Positions 33,398-46,243 of a stretch of DNA of 60,000 nucleotides are shown piece by piece. Position 1 is the first letter of the stretch, and each line of letters begins with the position of its first letter. This DNA comes from Takakia lepidozioides (Eukaryota > Streptophyta > Takakiopsida > Takakiales > Takakiaceae). The stretch is from assembly GCA_030704615.1 (NCBI GenBank), contig CM060733.1:6326001-6386000 (forward strand). Direction: 5' to 3'. Below the pieces are notes generated by a model that saw only the letters and a list, made by a program, of their open reading frames with translations, was not told the DNA's origin and made no database searches. The translations under genes and the position numbers were made by a program.

Positions 33398-36300
33398 ATG
33401 GCAGCGCCTTCTGCCGTTCTCCTGACCGCGCATGCCGACTCCATACCCAAGCCCCTGTCCTCTCGCTTCGATCATGCAAGAGGCCCCGCGTCATGCAGCG
33501 AATTAAGGGGCTGGACTGTGGAGCTGAAAGCGGCATCCCACTTGGCAATGCACAGAGGACGGAGTCCCTTGCATGCAGTTGCTGTGGAGTCTGGCCCACC
33601 TTCAGGGATGCCATTAAAATTAGGTGAAAACGCGAAACACTTTTGGGTTTCATTTCTTCGGCTTGCTGTGTTGTATGTGCCGTAGAATCGAGACTTGGAA
33701 TTGTCTTTTGAACAATTGAGCAGAAACGAATCGTACTCTGGGCAAAGAAAGAAAGCCCACGGAATAGTTAGACAAGGCCGATAATTGGTATGTCTGGCAC
33801 GCAGGTCGACGCTGGAGCATGGAACAGCGCTGGCAGGATTTTTCTGAAGATCCTTCACAATGGGGGGACTGCAGCATTGACAAGGTATGCTTTCTTCATG
33901 TAGGATGTGAGGGAGTCTGAGGAATTTGACTGAACTCTTGTATTGTGACTTGTGTTGATTGAAATGTACCCCTCGTTGATGCTGGCATTACTTTTCTAAT
34001 GATCCTTCACAATGTAGGACAACTGCAATGGCAAACTGCTGCTCTCTTTATGTACGATGTGATGAAGTTTGTCTGTTCTGCAAAAGTGGGTTCTTCCTGT
34101 CAGTATCATGATTTGTTCTTTCTCCTGGTGTTTACAAGGTACTTGGTGGGCCCAGCGTGGTCTTACGAGGCCGTGTTTAAATCTATTTAGCTGCACTGTG
34201 GTGGTTCTCACAGACCAATCCGAGATCACCGAACTATAGACACAAGGAATGCAAACAAGAAGTCCTTTGGGTTGATGCTTGGTTTAGTCCTCCTTGGGTG
34301 AAAAAAATGCCAGGTGCTTTCATGACACAAGGTCAAGGACAATGTGGTGAGGACACCTTCTTCAACACATTTCACCATGTTTTTCCCTCTTATCAGGTCG
34401 CCCCTTTCTTTTCATGTTGAGTACTTCAAGCTAGCTTGTTGGGTGGATCTATGGTGGTTTTGAGTGATGTTGACATGTTACTGCCAATGTTGCAACAGGC
34501 ATTTATCCAAAATCAGAAAACAGAGACGCCGAGAAGCTTTGGAAGGCATATTTTTCAGATCCCAGTCAATGGTGGGACGATCGAGGCAAAAAGGTGAATG
34601 TTAGATCACAGAGTGAAGCAGAGAACAAGATGCATCACAAAGCTTTCCTGGAAGTTGTCATACTTTCTCTCTGCCCAGCACATTTTGATTGTCTTGGGGA
34701 GTAATTCAGCAATGGAACTAGTCTGTGATGAGCAGGGTTGGGTGTTTGCTAGAACAAATCTAGGTTGTCATTGTCAGCTGCTAGCAGCAAGGTGAGGTTC
34801 TGTACATCATTGGTGCCGAGGCGGCGATAGCTGAAAGAGCAGGGATGCAGTGTGGGTCCAGATTCATCCGAGAGGGCCGGATTTCAAGCACAAGATTACC
34901 CATGATTCCCTGTTTGATAGCTACAAGAAACCTGTGTGGGTAGATGGGCAACTACAAGCAGCTGCAGCGTCACAGTTCATAAAATCAGGCACCTCCAAAA
35001 TGACGACAGCTTCCGGAAAGGGACCAAGAGAGGGAATCCACAATGCCTCTTCTGGCACTTCTGGGGATGTAAGGACGCTATGTGACGCAGGGCGACTGAA
35101 AGAGGCTCTACAGAGTTTAAACCAAGAAGGCATGTCAGCTGATTCAGATACTTATGTCTGTCTCTTGCATAAGTGCATCAAGATGAAAGCACTGGAAGCT
35201 GGAAAGCAGGTGCATGCTCACATTATCCAAAGTGGATTCAAGCCAAACGTTTTCCTACACAACATGCTTGTGAACATGTATGTTAAGTGTGGGAGCATTG
35301 TGGATGCACACCATGTGTTCAACAAAATGCCTGAACGAGGTTTGATCACATGGAATACAATGATGGCAGGATTTACCAAGCATGGGTGTGGTAAGAATGC
35401 CTTGGCGACTTATGAGCAAATGATGCAGGAAGGGGTGAAGCCGGACCGGGTCACGTTCGTTTGCATTTGCAATGCATTTGCGAGCCCGGCAGACCTGGAA
35501 AAGGGCAAAGAGGTCCATGCTGACATAGTCAATGCTGGAATTGTACCAGATGTCATTCTGAACACTGCCTTGATGAAAATGTATGTCAAATGTGGAAGCA
35601 TCAAGAATGCAAAGGGTGTGTTTGACAATATGGCCGATCGAGATGTGGTGTCATGGAACTCGATGATCACAGGATATGCCCACCATGGGTGTGGGATGGA
35701 GGCTTTGGAGACCTATGAACAAATGATGCAGGAAGGGGTGCAGCCAGACCGGGTCACATTCATTTGCATTTGCAATGCATGTGCAAGCCTGGCAGCCCTG
35801 GAAAAGGGCAAGGAGGTCCATGGTTGCATCATCAAAGCTGAAATTGTACCAGATGTCATTCTGAACACCGCCCTCGTGGACATGTATGCAAAATGTGGCA
35901 GCATTGAGGACGCAAAGGGAGTGTTTGATAATATGGCTGAACGAAATGTGGTGTCCTGGAACGCTATGATTGCAGGATATGCCCAGCATGGGTGTGGAAA
36001 AGAGGCTTTGGAGACCTATGAACAAATGATGGAGGAAGGGGTGAAGCTGGACGGAGTCACGTTTGTTTGCGTTTGCAATGCTTGTGCGAGTCTAGCAGAC
36101 CTGGAAAAGGGCAAAGAGGTCCATTGTGACATCATCAGAGCTGGAATTGTACGGGATGCCATCCTGAACACTTCCCTGATGAGAATGTATGTCAAATGTG
36201 GCAGCATCGAGGATGCAAAGGGAGTGTTCGACAATATGGCTGAACGAGATGTGGTGTCATGGAACGCGATGATTGCAGGATATGCACAGGATGGCCGCGG

Positions 36301-37780
36301 GATGGAGGCTTTGAAGACCTATGAGCAAATGATGCAGGAAGGGGTGAAGCCCGACCACGTCACGTTCGTGTGCGTTTGCAATGCGTGTGCGAGCCTGGCA
36401 GCGCTCGAAAGGGGAAAGGAAGTCCATGGTAACATCATCCAAGCTGGAATTGCACCAGATGTCATTCTGAACACTGCCCTCGTGAACATGTATGCCAAAT
36501 GCGGCAGCATTCAAGATGCAAAGGGAGTGTTCAACCATATGGCCGATCGAGATGTGGTGTCATGGACTGCAATGATTGCAGGGTATGCACAGCATGGGTG
36601 TGGGATGGAGGCTTTGGAGACCTATGAGCAAATGATGCGGGAAGGAGTGGTGCCCGACCGGGTCACGTTCATTTGTGCTTGCAATGCGTGTGCAAGCCTG
36701 GCAGCCCTGGAAAAGGGCAAAGAGGTCCATGGTGACATCATCAAAGCTGGAATCGTTCCAGATGTCATTTTGAACAGTACCCTTGTGGACATGTACGCCA
36801 AATGCGGCAGCATCGAGGATGCAAAGGGAGTGTTTGATCATATGGCCGAACGGAATGTGGTGTCCTGGAATGTGATGATCGCAGGATATGCCCAGCATGG
36901 TTATGATATGGAGGCCCTGCAACTATTGGACAAAATGCAAGTGGAAGGTTTGAAGCTGGACGGTATCACTTTTCTTTGTGTTCTCTCTGCATGTAGCCAT
37001 TCTGGCCTAGTGGATGAAGGTAGATACTTCTTTGACTCCCTGAGTCAAGACCATGGCATCACTCCAGCACTGGAGCACTTTGGCTGCATGGTGGACCTTC
37101 TTGGCCGTGTGGGGCGGTTGGATGAGGCAGAGGACTTCATTAACAAAATGCCAATCAAACCAAATGCTGTGGTGTGGGGGGCCTTGCTTGGTGCCTGCAG
37201 GATCCATTGCAATGTGGAGATGGCTGAACGTGCGGCAACATCTCTTTTCAAGTGGGATGAACAGGATGCTGCGACCTATGTGTTGCTTTCAAACATTTAT
37301 GCTGCAGCTGGCAGGTGGGAGGATAGTGCAAAGGTGAGAAAAATGATGAAGGTCAGAGGTGTTAGAAAGGAGCCAGGTCGCTGCTGGATTGAGGTCGGCA
37401 ACAGGGTGCACAGCTTTGTCGTAGGTGAGAAATTGCATCCCAAACTTGAGGAAATCCATGCTGAACTGAGAAGATTGTCTGGGCAGATGAAGGAGGCAGG
37501 GTATGTGCCTGACACGCGCTTTGTATTGCATGATGTTGGGGAAGAGCAAAAGTTATTTTCTCTTTGCCACCACAGTGAGAAGTTGGCCATTGCTTTTGGG
37601 CTGATCAGCACCTCCCCTGGGACGCCTCTCCGTGTCATCAAGAATCTTCGGGTGTGTGGTGACTGCCACACTGCCACCAAGTTCATCTCAAAGATTGTTG
37701 GCCGAGCAATTGTTGTTCGGGACGCTAACCGCTTTCACCACTTTGAAGATGGGATTTGTTCTTGTGGGGATTACTGGTGA
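33398..37780 (+). CDS. PDF-motif (OSB-type) PPR-E-DYW protein, five exons
   Basis: The exons are 33398-33623, 33805-33884, 34214-34346, 34499-34593 and 34862-37780; all introns are GT..AG and phases join exactly, giving about 1150 residues. The start MAAPSAVLLTAHADS is a plausible organelle transit peptide. Exons 2-3 form one PDF motif (RWQDFSEDPSQW; NPRSPNYRHK; LWVDAWFSPPWV). Exons 4-5 form a second (KLWKAYFSDPSQWWDDR; HPRGPDFKHK; PVWVDGQL). PDF motifs bind single-stranded DNA in plant organellar OSB proteins. The rest is a PLS-type PPR array with near-identical ~101-residue modules. An E region follows (GALLGACRIHCNVE), then a complete DYW deaminase-like domain with HSEK, CGDCHTATKF and terminal HHFEDGICSCGDYW. 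PPR-DYW proteins edit C to U in organelle RNAs. No stop or frameshift is present. The second half of the array shows recent tandem growth. Confidence 0.85.
35390..36900 (+). repeat. Intragenic 303-bp tandem modules in the PPR array
   Basis: Five PLS-triplet modules about 303 bp long repeat with high nucleotide identity. The block ACCTATGARCAAATGATG recurs near 35406, 35709, 36012, 36315 and 36618. Each encodes TYEQMMQEG, FVC(I/V)CNACASLA, EKGKEVH and MYAKCGSI..AKGVFDNMA. This indicates recent expansion by unequal exchange. Confidence 0.85.
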
Positions 37781-40700
37781 AACGATGTTTTCCTGGAAAG
37801 GTGCAAGTGTCTTGCATCATTCATGGATCTGCATAGCTGCTTGGTTCATCCACTATTTCCGGAGAATTTGGTGATGATGTACGGTTGAGGCCATTTCCTG
37901 TGGCATATTAACCTTCCAATAGCCAGAAGTTGGCCTATGCGGCATAGATGGAAAGTCAGCCCATAATTGCACTTGACTGGAGCAGTGAAGGAGGATTTTG
38001 ACCTACTCTGGTGGTAGTGGAAGGAAATCAGAGCGCTCTGGCGGAGCTTGTCCAAAGGTTAAAGATAAAAGTGAATAAGATTCATAATGAGCTTGATTGG
38101 AGGGTCAGCCTTGTGCACAAGTTTGTTCAGCATCTAATCTGGACATGTTTGTGTGTTTCTAAGTGTCACTGCAGATAGAGCCCTTGACTGACTTGCATGA
38201 ATGTTCTCAAAAGCTAGCCATATGCTGCAAGACAGTCCACAGAAAAATTTAGTGGTAGATAGTGGGTTCAAAACGATGGACTGAAATCGTCCAAGTATCT
38301 CAGAGCCTCCAACAGGACTGCATCACTTTGACTCTGAAAACTCTGAAATCCGAAATCAGACAGACCCTACAGAAGGGAGATCACTGTGTCCAGGCTCGCA
38401 CTCGACCAGTAAGAAGGCCACAGGAGGCACCTGAAACAGAGAGGGGAAGGGACAACGAGGAAACGAAGAGTATCCTCACAAGGAGACTTCAAAGGCTCAA
38501 AGGCTCAAAGTTCGGATGAGCTTTAATGTTTACTGTTCCAAAACTTACTATGATGTTGATTGATATTGAAATCATTGCCCTCGATCCCAGAGTTTCTCAC
38601 ACCAGGTCAGTTTTCTGTATAGTCTGCTGGTCCAGTCAGTCTGGCTGTCACCCTGGCTACCTGTATCAAAGTTGCCAAGCTTGCAAGATATATAGGCTGC
38701 AGGCTTAAGAAAAAAGGTTGTGTCCAGAGGGTTGAACACTGTCATGAGAGGGCAACCTGCATAGCCAGAAGGGTAACCTGCAAAGCCCTTCTGGAAATAG
38801 TGTGCCAGTTGCCAAGTTGCCAAGTACCCATCACTGTTTCCGCCGGAGAGCCTCAAAATTGAAGTGAGCTCGCACCTTAGAGTCTCTGTTTTTGCAGTGT
38901 CTCCAATGTGATGGGCGAAGACCAGTGATAGTACTTGGATATTCAAAATGCTTTACACTAAGCATCCACTGTAGTTCAAGTTGCGCGGGGGGGGACTAAC
39001 TGGTATGATCGCCATGAACGCCTATGGCGGTCCCTCTGTCAAATTCCCAGCCCCTGTCATGTCATGTCCTGTCCACAGCTGCCATCCCTGCCTTCAGGGT
39101 CCCCACCTCCTCCCCCCCAACGCCTTTCAAGGTGATATTGAGGTAATTATCTTCTTAGTCACAACCCACCAATGCATCACAACATAGAACACTGGGGTGG
39201 CGAAGGTGGTCTCAAACATCATTTTTGCCATCCATGGATCGTTGCTTCTTTTGTGTTCAGTTTGTCTCGTGTCACACAAGAGAAACAGCCCTGGAGTTCA
39301 ATTATAGGAAATCCAGATACAGGGTGCTCATCTGGTCTCCTGACTACTGGGGTCACATGTAAACCCAATCGGCAAATCACTTCCGGAAATTGGAGCACAC
39401 TTGGGTGCTTATATTGGTTGTGTGAATTATGTGTATGACTTTGAGGAGGAGGTCGGTTCCAGACTAGCGACCCGACAACCATTGGACAGCCTTTTCAAAC
39501 CAAAAGGTGGACAAGAATGGTGCAAGTGGACAAAATCAAACCATGAGTATCTCTCTTTCTTTGTTCACGATTTCTTGTTCATGGTACCGCACACGGTCAT
39601 GGAGCCATCAGAAAGAGCTCTCCTTGTAACACTTGCTCTTTAGATTTTACTGTCATGAAGGTCAAGTTGGCTTTGGGAAATTGATTTGCAAAAATGTCAT
39701 GCACCTGGAGATAAGTCTTCATGATTCATGGCTTTACACTACAGAAGAGGCTACTACAGAGCAAGGTGGGCGGAGATGGAGCCATAACAAAGAGGCGGAG
39801 AGAGCCGTCCACATGCCTCGGTTTTGTCCACTCGAGAAGATTTGTGGCAAGCTACTACCATGGCCCTACATTTGTTGTGCTTTGTCCGCTGATGCGGCAA
39901 ATATAGAACGATGGTAGGGCATGTTGGAGCGCTGGACAAAGTCATGTCTGAAAGCGTATAGTGGACAACACCCGATTTTCAACCGATCAGAGAGCTTAGT
40001 CGTTTGTGGGCGGGTCGTTAGTCTGGAACCTCTCTCAGTGTAGTGGACATTTTCATGTTAGGGATAAGGGTGTGCCACGGATAGTGGTTATGATGCCTGA
40101 AAATGCTACAATCTCCATCAAACTCCCCACTTTGGATGGTTCTTGTAGCACAAAGAAGATTTCATGCTAAGCGTTGTCTATTTCCATTGCAATGGGGAGG
40201 GACACATGAAGGCAGAGGTGTCGGCATCTGAAAATGAGCTAAACCTGCAACTACTGCTGCTCCTCTAAGGTTGTCATCCCCGACTCTCTCCCCTATCTGC
40301 TCCACAGTGGTCAGCACTAAAGCACACTCGACTTCTCCTTCTCTAACCCTTAGACATGTTGTGAAGAAACGACGTTTCTTGGTCTGTTCTGAGGTGGATG
40401 TAGCAAACTCGAACTTCGGAGCAAAGGTTGAAAATGAAGGCCCGCGAAATCTCATTCTCCACTCAGCTCTCCAAAGAGTCCTCGCACTCCCGCACCAGCC
40501 ACTTTCTCTCTCTTTCAGAACTCAGATAGCAATCTGAATGGTTGCTTCTTTTCAAATGTCTCTCCTTACGCTCCTTTGCAAACTTGCCTTTCACGGATTG
40601 GGCTCCAGACCCTGGTGATCCGCGACTCAGCCAAGTGGCCATCACTGTAACTCCAATAATCTACTCCTTGTTTGATTCGGTCCCTAAGCTGTTTTTAACT

Positions 40701-41060
40701 GTTGGATTTGCAGGTTTTTAAAGCTCCAAGGTTGCTGACATTGAGGCCTCAGTCTTTGTCAACAAGAATTGAGATGGTGCTGGCACTTACAGGAACCATG
40801 TTTCTGCTCTCTACTAAACCAGTCTTTGATTTTTCAGTCATCACAAGACTTATTACATTGGACTCTCTGAATGCCATCATATCCATCACCGCCATTATCA
40901 CCAACAAACGCAAACTCAAACACGTCCCACCAAACTAGCCCTTTTAACCCAAAATGGGGATAAATGGGCATTACCTATCCCGGCTCTGAGATACTTAGAG
41001 TCATCTCTATACTTAAGAGTCATCTCTATGTCTGTCGCTATATTGGATGTCACCCATTAT
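37781..41060. other. No recognisable gene
   Basis: Several short frames without known motifs. 39268-39640 has splice-like borders and an open segment (SRLATRQPLDSLFK...FFVHDFLFMVP) that may be a relic exon, but I cannot assign it. Confidence 0.4.
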
Positions 41061-41065
41061 AGCCA

Positions 41066-41335
41066 ACAAGGGGGGTCCTAGCTCAATTGGTTACAAGTGT
41101 GGTACTGGAAAGACTTTTGAGTTGTTGGGGAGTTGCCCTGGTTATGGCATGTCCCCACCTTCCATACTAAAGGCAGTAGTAGAGTGAAGTGACATATACC
41201 ATAAGTTAGGTCTACTTTGGTAGGAGTCTTCGGAATTGAGTTCCACAATATATATGTATGGCGCCCGCCGAAGCTAACTTAGCGTAAATAAGAGCCTCTT
41301 CCCCATATGGGTACTGCCCCTTTTGGGGGTGACAT
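41066..41335 (+). mobile_element. Second SINE-like copy
   Basis: The head GGTCCTAGCTCAATTGGTTA resembles a tRNA A-box region (TAGCTCAATTGG). The body shares GGCAGTAG, GTGAAG and ACCATAAGTTA with the SINE at 15788-15959, in the same order. The B box is not clear. The tail extends further than in the first copy. I did not find flanking duplications. Confidence 0.5.
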
Positions 41336-43766
41336 TCCGCAACTTTTAGGCTTTTGTAGGTTGTGCAAGCTCCAGTTAGATCTCACAGATATCCACCAAG
41401 AATCCATGGCGTTTGTCAGCAACACTCGAAAGAAGATTGTCTTTAGCTATTCATCATTTGAGCAATAACAGACATAGAAAACGTCGGTGTCGGACCTCAA
41501 GTCGCCAAAGATTGCTTACATTGAAAGACATCCCATCTAAGTAATAATAATAGAAAGCATATAAAAAAATGAGCTGGAAATGCACACATGATGCTCCACT
41601 GCGTATCATATGAGCTGCCAAAATGTGGTGGTGGTGGACTCATTTCAGGTTTAGGCGGGTGGATGGATGGTTTCGACATGGCCTCTCAATGAAAAACTCC
41701 CAGCCCATGTGGCAGTTCTGGATGCACATGTGGCAATTTTGAGCGGCCAAAACCGAGAACACAGTTTTTACTCATCCCAAGAAAGTTTGTTTCAGCCTCT
41801 CAACAAGCGATGTTGACCGCTAGTTTGATGGTGTGTCTAAATTGGGCCTCACACTCCCACACCAACCTTGCCACGGTCCGGGTCAACCAGTACAACATCT
41901 TCTCTCCCTCTCCCTTCAATACTGTGTGTGACTGGTAACTGTGGCTCCACACGCACCACAACATGAATGTCACACACGTGATGAGTAGACACGATGTGGA
42001 TTGACGATCCTTGTTATGCACACAATCTAGCATACACATATCCATTTTGTAAAGGGCAGCTGGGTCCAATCCAAGCAATTCATTGGTCGAGAAGCAAGAT
42101 CGGTTGAACTCGGTTTTTTCCTAGAGAGAGACAGAAGACTCCGGCCAAAGCCACCGTACACGATTGTTCCACTCTTTGTGTCGAATGCGTGCTCCAACTT
42201 GAGGTTCTCTCGACTTTGAAGGCCGTGCACAAAAGATTATTCCATACTCGGCTGCTTGTCTTCTCCATCTCTCCCCTCGACGACCACTCTAACTTACTCT
42301 CTCTCTCCCTCCTGCTTTACGCGGACGTTATAAAGTACCATTCATTCATCTCCTGCTCTCGAACTGTGTGCAAGCAGGGAATGGGCCATTCTCTCCTACA
42401 GCAAATGTACTGCATAATCACAAGCCTTGTAGGGAGGGATGCAGCAATTTCTTTCCCGCCCACCTTATAAATCGATAAACGGAATGGCAGACGTTCATCT
42501 CTTTCCCCACCCGCGTTGAAGTAGAACCTGGATCCATGTGCGAGGCAAAACAGGAAGCTCAACACTCGAGTCTCGGCCTGTTTTCTTCATGTGCTGCAAG
42601 CATGATGAGCTAAGTTAGCTCCTCGTAGACTTGCTGGATCTGTGAACTACTGCATTCGACAATAATCTCTCGAAAACATGGAATCCCTCGGGCCTCTTCA
42701 ACCGTGTGTTAGTGTACAAAGTAAAATTCTTTCGCCATCGAATCAGTCTGCATGATGTGAAAAGTAATAGTGGAGCTGCGTACTAGTAAGTTACTTAAAG
42801 TCTGAGCAGACACGTGTGGGACCCTCCACCGTCCATGGGCTGAGCACGGGCCCATCGGGAGCGTTGATGGGCGGCCGTAGCACGGCAGTGCAGGGTTAGT
42901 TTCATAAAGAAAGGTTGATAAGACTCGAGTGATTTCGTGATTAGTAAGTGATTAGTTGGTAATTAGTGAGGGATTAGTGAGAGGACTGTGGAACAGAAAC
43001 GAGGGCAGGGATTGGGGGGTTAGTGAGGAGATTGGGCGACAAGAGGCGTTAATCACAGTGGGTTAGACTAAACCCTCCCGCGCTTGAAGTCTTTTAAAGC
43101 TTGCATCAAGAAACCATGGCTGCCATCGCCTGGATCGCTGCAATCACCTTCTGCGCATGCTGCACAGATCCGTGCTGCTGAGATTGCTGGTCTGTGCTTA
43201 TGCTCGGAGGGACGGCATTGTGTTCTTTCTCCCGTAGTCACCTCGTTTGTGGGATAGTACTGCAGAGATCCGTGGTTGTGAGGCTTCTTGTGGACAGACT
43301 GGTGGTTCTTGTGCTCCGCCTGCTTGGATGGCATCGTCGTTGCTCGGCTTTTTTCCTTATTGCGGAATGAATGCAGATGGCAGGATGGTGTGGAAGGAGA
43401 GTTGTGGCGGGAGTCGTGAGAGAAAGCAAGACGAGTAATTTTCTTGTTTGCTTTCTTGGGGAGCCGCTTGCGAGGATGTTTGAGCTCAGTGGACTCTGGC
43501 GGAGCTTCTGTAGTGGTTTGAACAATTGAGGACGTGTTGTGAGGCAGCCGAAGACTGATCTTTGTCACGGTTCTTTTGTGGTGAGGAAAGATCAAAGATT
43601 TTTGGACGCGGGTAGAAGTGAACAGTTCGAGGCACTCGGGGTCCAGCTCCTTTATCGATCGACGGCTCGGTGACAGCAGACGGTGTGCTCGTGACTCAAA
43701 GTTGGGATCCGATGCTTACCTCACAGCTGTGCTCCAATCCCCACTGCAAGCGGACATCTCCAGGAG
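41336..43766. other. No recognisable gene; 5' flank of the PHD gene
   Basis: Short frames only. A lysine-rich minus-strand frame at 43068-43595 overlaps the likely promoter and 5' leader of the PHD gene and has no motif I can name. Confidence 0.4.
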
Positions 43767-46243
43767 ATGGACCGTAAGTTTTGGCTTTCGTCCTCTGCTC
43801 TCCCTTCTCTATGGATCTCCCATTCCCCTTTCCCGTGCTGTCTGACACAAAATGGTCGGCGGCCACGAGTGTGAGCTTGACGGACAATGTAGGTGCAAAA
43901 TCTTTCGGGGGTACGGCTAGTTGTTACAAACTTGAGGGAGAGCATGTTCAAGTTACTTGGAAAGATTCTTCAATGGAGGAAGATATCTGTTTCTACTCTT
44001 GTTCTGTGCAAATTGATCGGTTTGGAAAGGAGTAAGGTCTAGGGCTGGACCAGTAGGTTTTAAGAGTGACATACTTTGCTCCTATGGCGTAGCAACAATC
44101 AGTGATCGTGCATAGTAAAACTGTATTTGTGCACCACTGCAGGACTTGTCGGTGGCATGTCCGAAATTACGGAAGTGACAAGGAGCCCAAACATGTCACT
44201 CTATGTAATGCTTGCAAAATCAACTTCGATCAGGTGAGCATATCTCCATGTGCCAAGATTTGAAGTGAAAATGTAGTTCAAGAGGAAGAAAATTAGGTGT
44301 TGCGCACTGCACGTCTCGTTGGACGGACGCGCTGCATAGAGACACGCGAAGAGAAAAGTAGGGAGCGGTCTAAGCTACTGATGTGAAGGGGCTTTTCTGT
44401 TTGTAAGAGCAGCAACCTGACAAAGTTTGATTTGGTGCTTCTTGCAGGGCAAGTATTGCCCTTTCTGTGTGCAAATCTATCGGGAAAAAGACCCCGACAG
44501 CTTTGACGGAAAAGAGGTAATTTGGGAGTGCGATGAAAGTAGGAGCTCAACAATTTCCTCTTTTTTCCTCCTTTCCCCGAAGGCCTTGGTGGTTATCTCT
44601 GTATGTCGTGCTTTTCCTCTCGACTTCACTTCGGATATTCTTCTGACCTCGCCCCTATAGGCACTCTCCTGATCTATGTGAGGGTATTGTGAAAGTGTAA
44701 AGATAAATGAGACCTGCTTGTTGTTGTTTCAGTGGGTCGGCTGTGATAATCGCACGTGTCGGCGATGGGTACATGTGGATTGCGAAATCAGCGCAGGCAA
44801 CAAAGTGGATTCCACAGCTTTTTACCTTTGTCCTAGCTGCCGAGAGGTAGCTGTACTTTCCTAGCTACCTTCCCTTTGTAACGTTTTAGTTCATTCATCT
44901 CGATGCTCCTTTTAAGCTGTGCATTCAAGAAGACTTTGCAAAGTCACAGTTGTCCATAACAGAATGTAGCATTCAGCTCCTGAGTCATTTCTACATGTGT
45001 GTGGTGCATTTGTCAAGATTCAGCCAATTGTCTATATATGCTATTTGTCCTGAATGCTCAAATTTCATGCCCAGACACCCAGTTGGGAATCCTTATGTAG
45101 ATTCATGCGGTAGGATTTCCCCTGTAGGACCTGTAGGGGAAGAAAAGTAGAGGGGAAATATGGTGGCTTGGCTGTAAGCTTAAGACTTTCTGGTGCCATG
45201 TGACACACCAGAATGCTCAAGAATTGGGGGATAGGAAGCGACTGGGTCGTCCACCTGCTCACGAGCATATGGTTGTTTTTGACAACCAAACATCTGCCGA
45301 CAGTGTTGCTCTGGTGAGGATAACCTAAATCTTTGTATCTACACTTGTACTGGCACTCTTTACCTTTTTTGTTGGTGGCAATGGTGCTGAGGATGTTAAA
45401 GTTGTTGCCCATTGAGCTCTGGGTATTGTGCAGGACATTGAACAGAAACCAAAACTGTCACTACCTTTGCGGAGCTCAAGACGGACTCTACAAGTAGATC
45501 TCTCCAAACTGGAGGTGCGTTGTGCTTGTCTTACTGAGACAGAACATGCAGCGACTTGCCCTTTGAGACTAGTAGACTGGATAAAGGACCCCATATTGAA
45601 TTTACAAGCTTGGTTTGTGTACCAGACATCCTCTTTGAAGCGGTATCGTCGAGTCTACAATTTACGAGAAGTGGCGAGCAGCTGCAAGGTATGGGTCAGA
45701 GAGCGCAGGCAAACGTAACATGGCTATTGCCTAAGACAGGATACCTCTTGTTTTTCGAATGTTGGCCACTTGTTGGAGAGTCAAGCGTGTTGGGGAATCT
45801 CTTGGTGCCTCCACTGAGTCCCCTTCGAGACTAGAGATTTGACGGCCGACATGACCATACCTTTCCCTCACAGAAATGTCTCCAATAGGCTATGCCTGGA
45901 TCATGCGAGTAATCAGGTTGCATTTGTAGTGTGACGCTTGGAAGACAATTGAAATTGTGTTTGGTTTTTTACAGGAGGAGCTCATACCAGCTGTAGCCCG
46001 ACATTTTGCTGCTCAGGTTTGTAACCTTCAACCCTTGAGCATACGGTGTCATTAGCATAAGTTTGAGCAAAGCTGCTTATATTGTGAGTGGTTTCCATGT
46101 TTTAAAGTTGCAGTTGCTAGTCTTGGCAGGTGGTGGAGGAGAATGAGACTCTGCTGTCATTTACCTGCTTTCTGAAGAAGCAGCAAACTTTTGCAACCTC
46201 CACCATGACCCAGCATCGAATTGCCCGCACTGTGGCCGAGTGA
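43767..46243 (+). CDS. Small PHD-finger protein, nine exons, intact
   Basis: The coding exons are 43767-43773, 43893-44031, 44143-44233, 44448-44516, 44733-44846, 45137-45313, 45434-45514, 45975-46016 and 46130-46243. Every intron is GT..AG and every phase joins, giving 277 residues ending at TGA. The first exon holds only ATG GAC C. The N terminus (FGGTASCYKLEGEHVQV) is strand-rich. A Cys-rich block follows (CRWHVRNYG, LCNACKINFDQGKYCPFC), then a PHD-like finger: WVGCDN, CRRWVHVDCEIS and YLCPSCRE. That gives a CNAC/CPFC pair ahead of C-C-H-C-C-C ligands, a layout seen near the PHD fingers of plant trithorax-like proteins. The rest (FWCHVTHQNAQELGDRKRLG and a helical C terminus) I do not recognise. 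The likely role is nuclear, reading histone tails; it has no SET domain, so it is not a methyltransferase itself. Confidence 0.82.

Noticed and set aside
34850-35000. PPR gene starting at a GTG at 34850 or an ATG at 35000
   Set aside because: The sequence after the acceptor at 34862 encodes half of a PDF motif whose other half lies in phase in the exon at 34499-34593, so the start is upstream at 33398.
43068-43595. 175-codon lysine-rich minus-strand ORF
   Set aside because: No motif, no neighbours on that strand, and it overlaps the probable promoter of the PHD gene.
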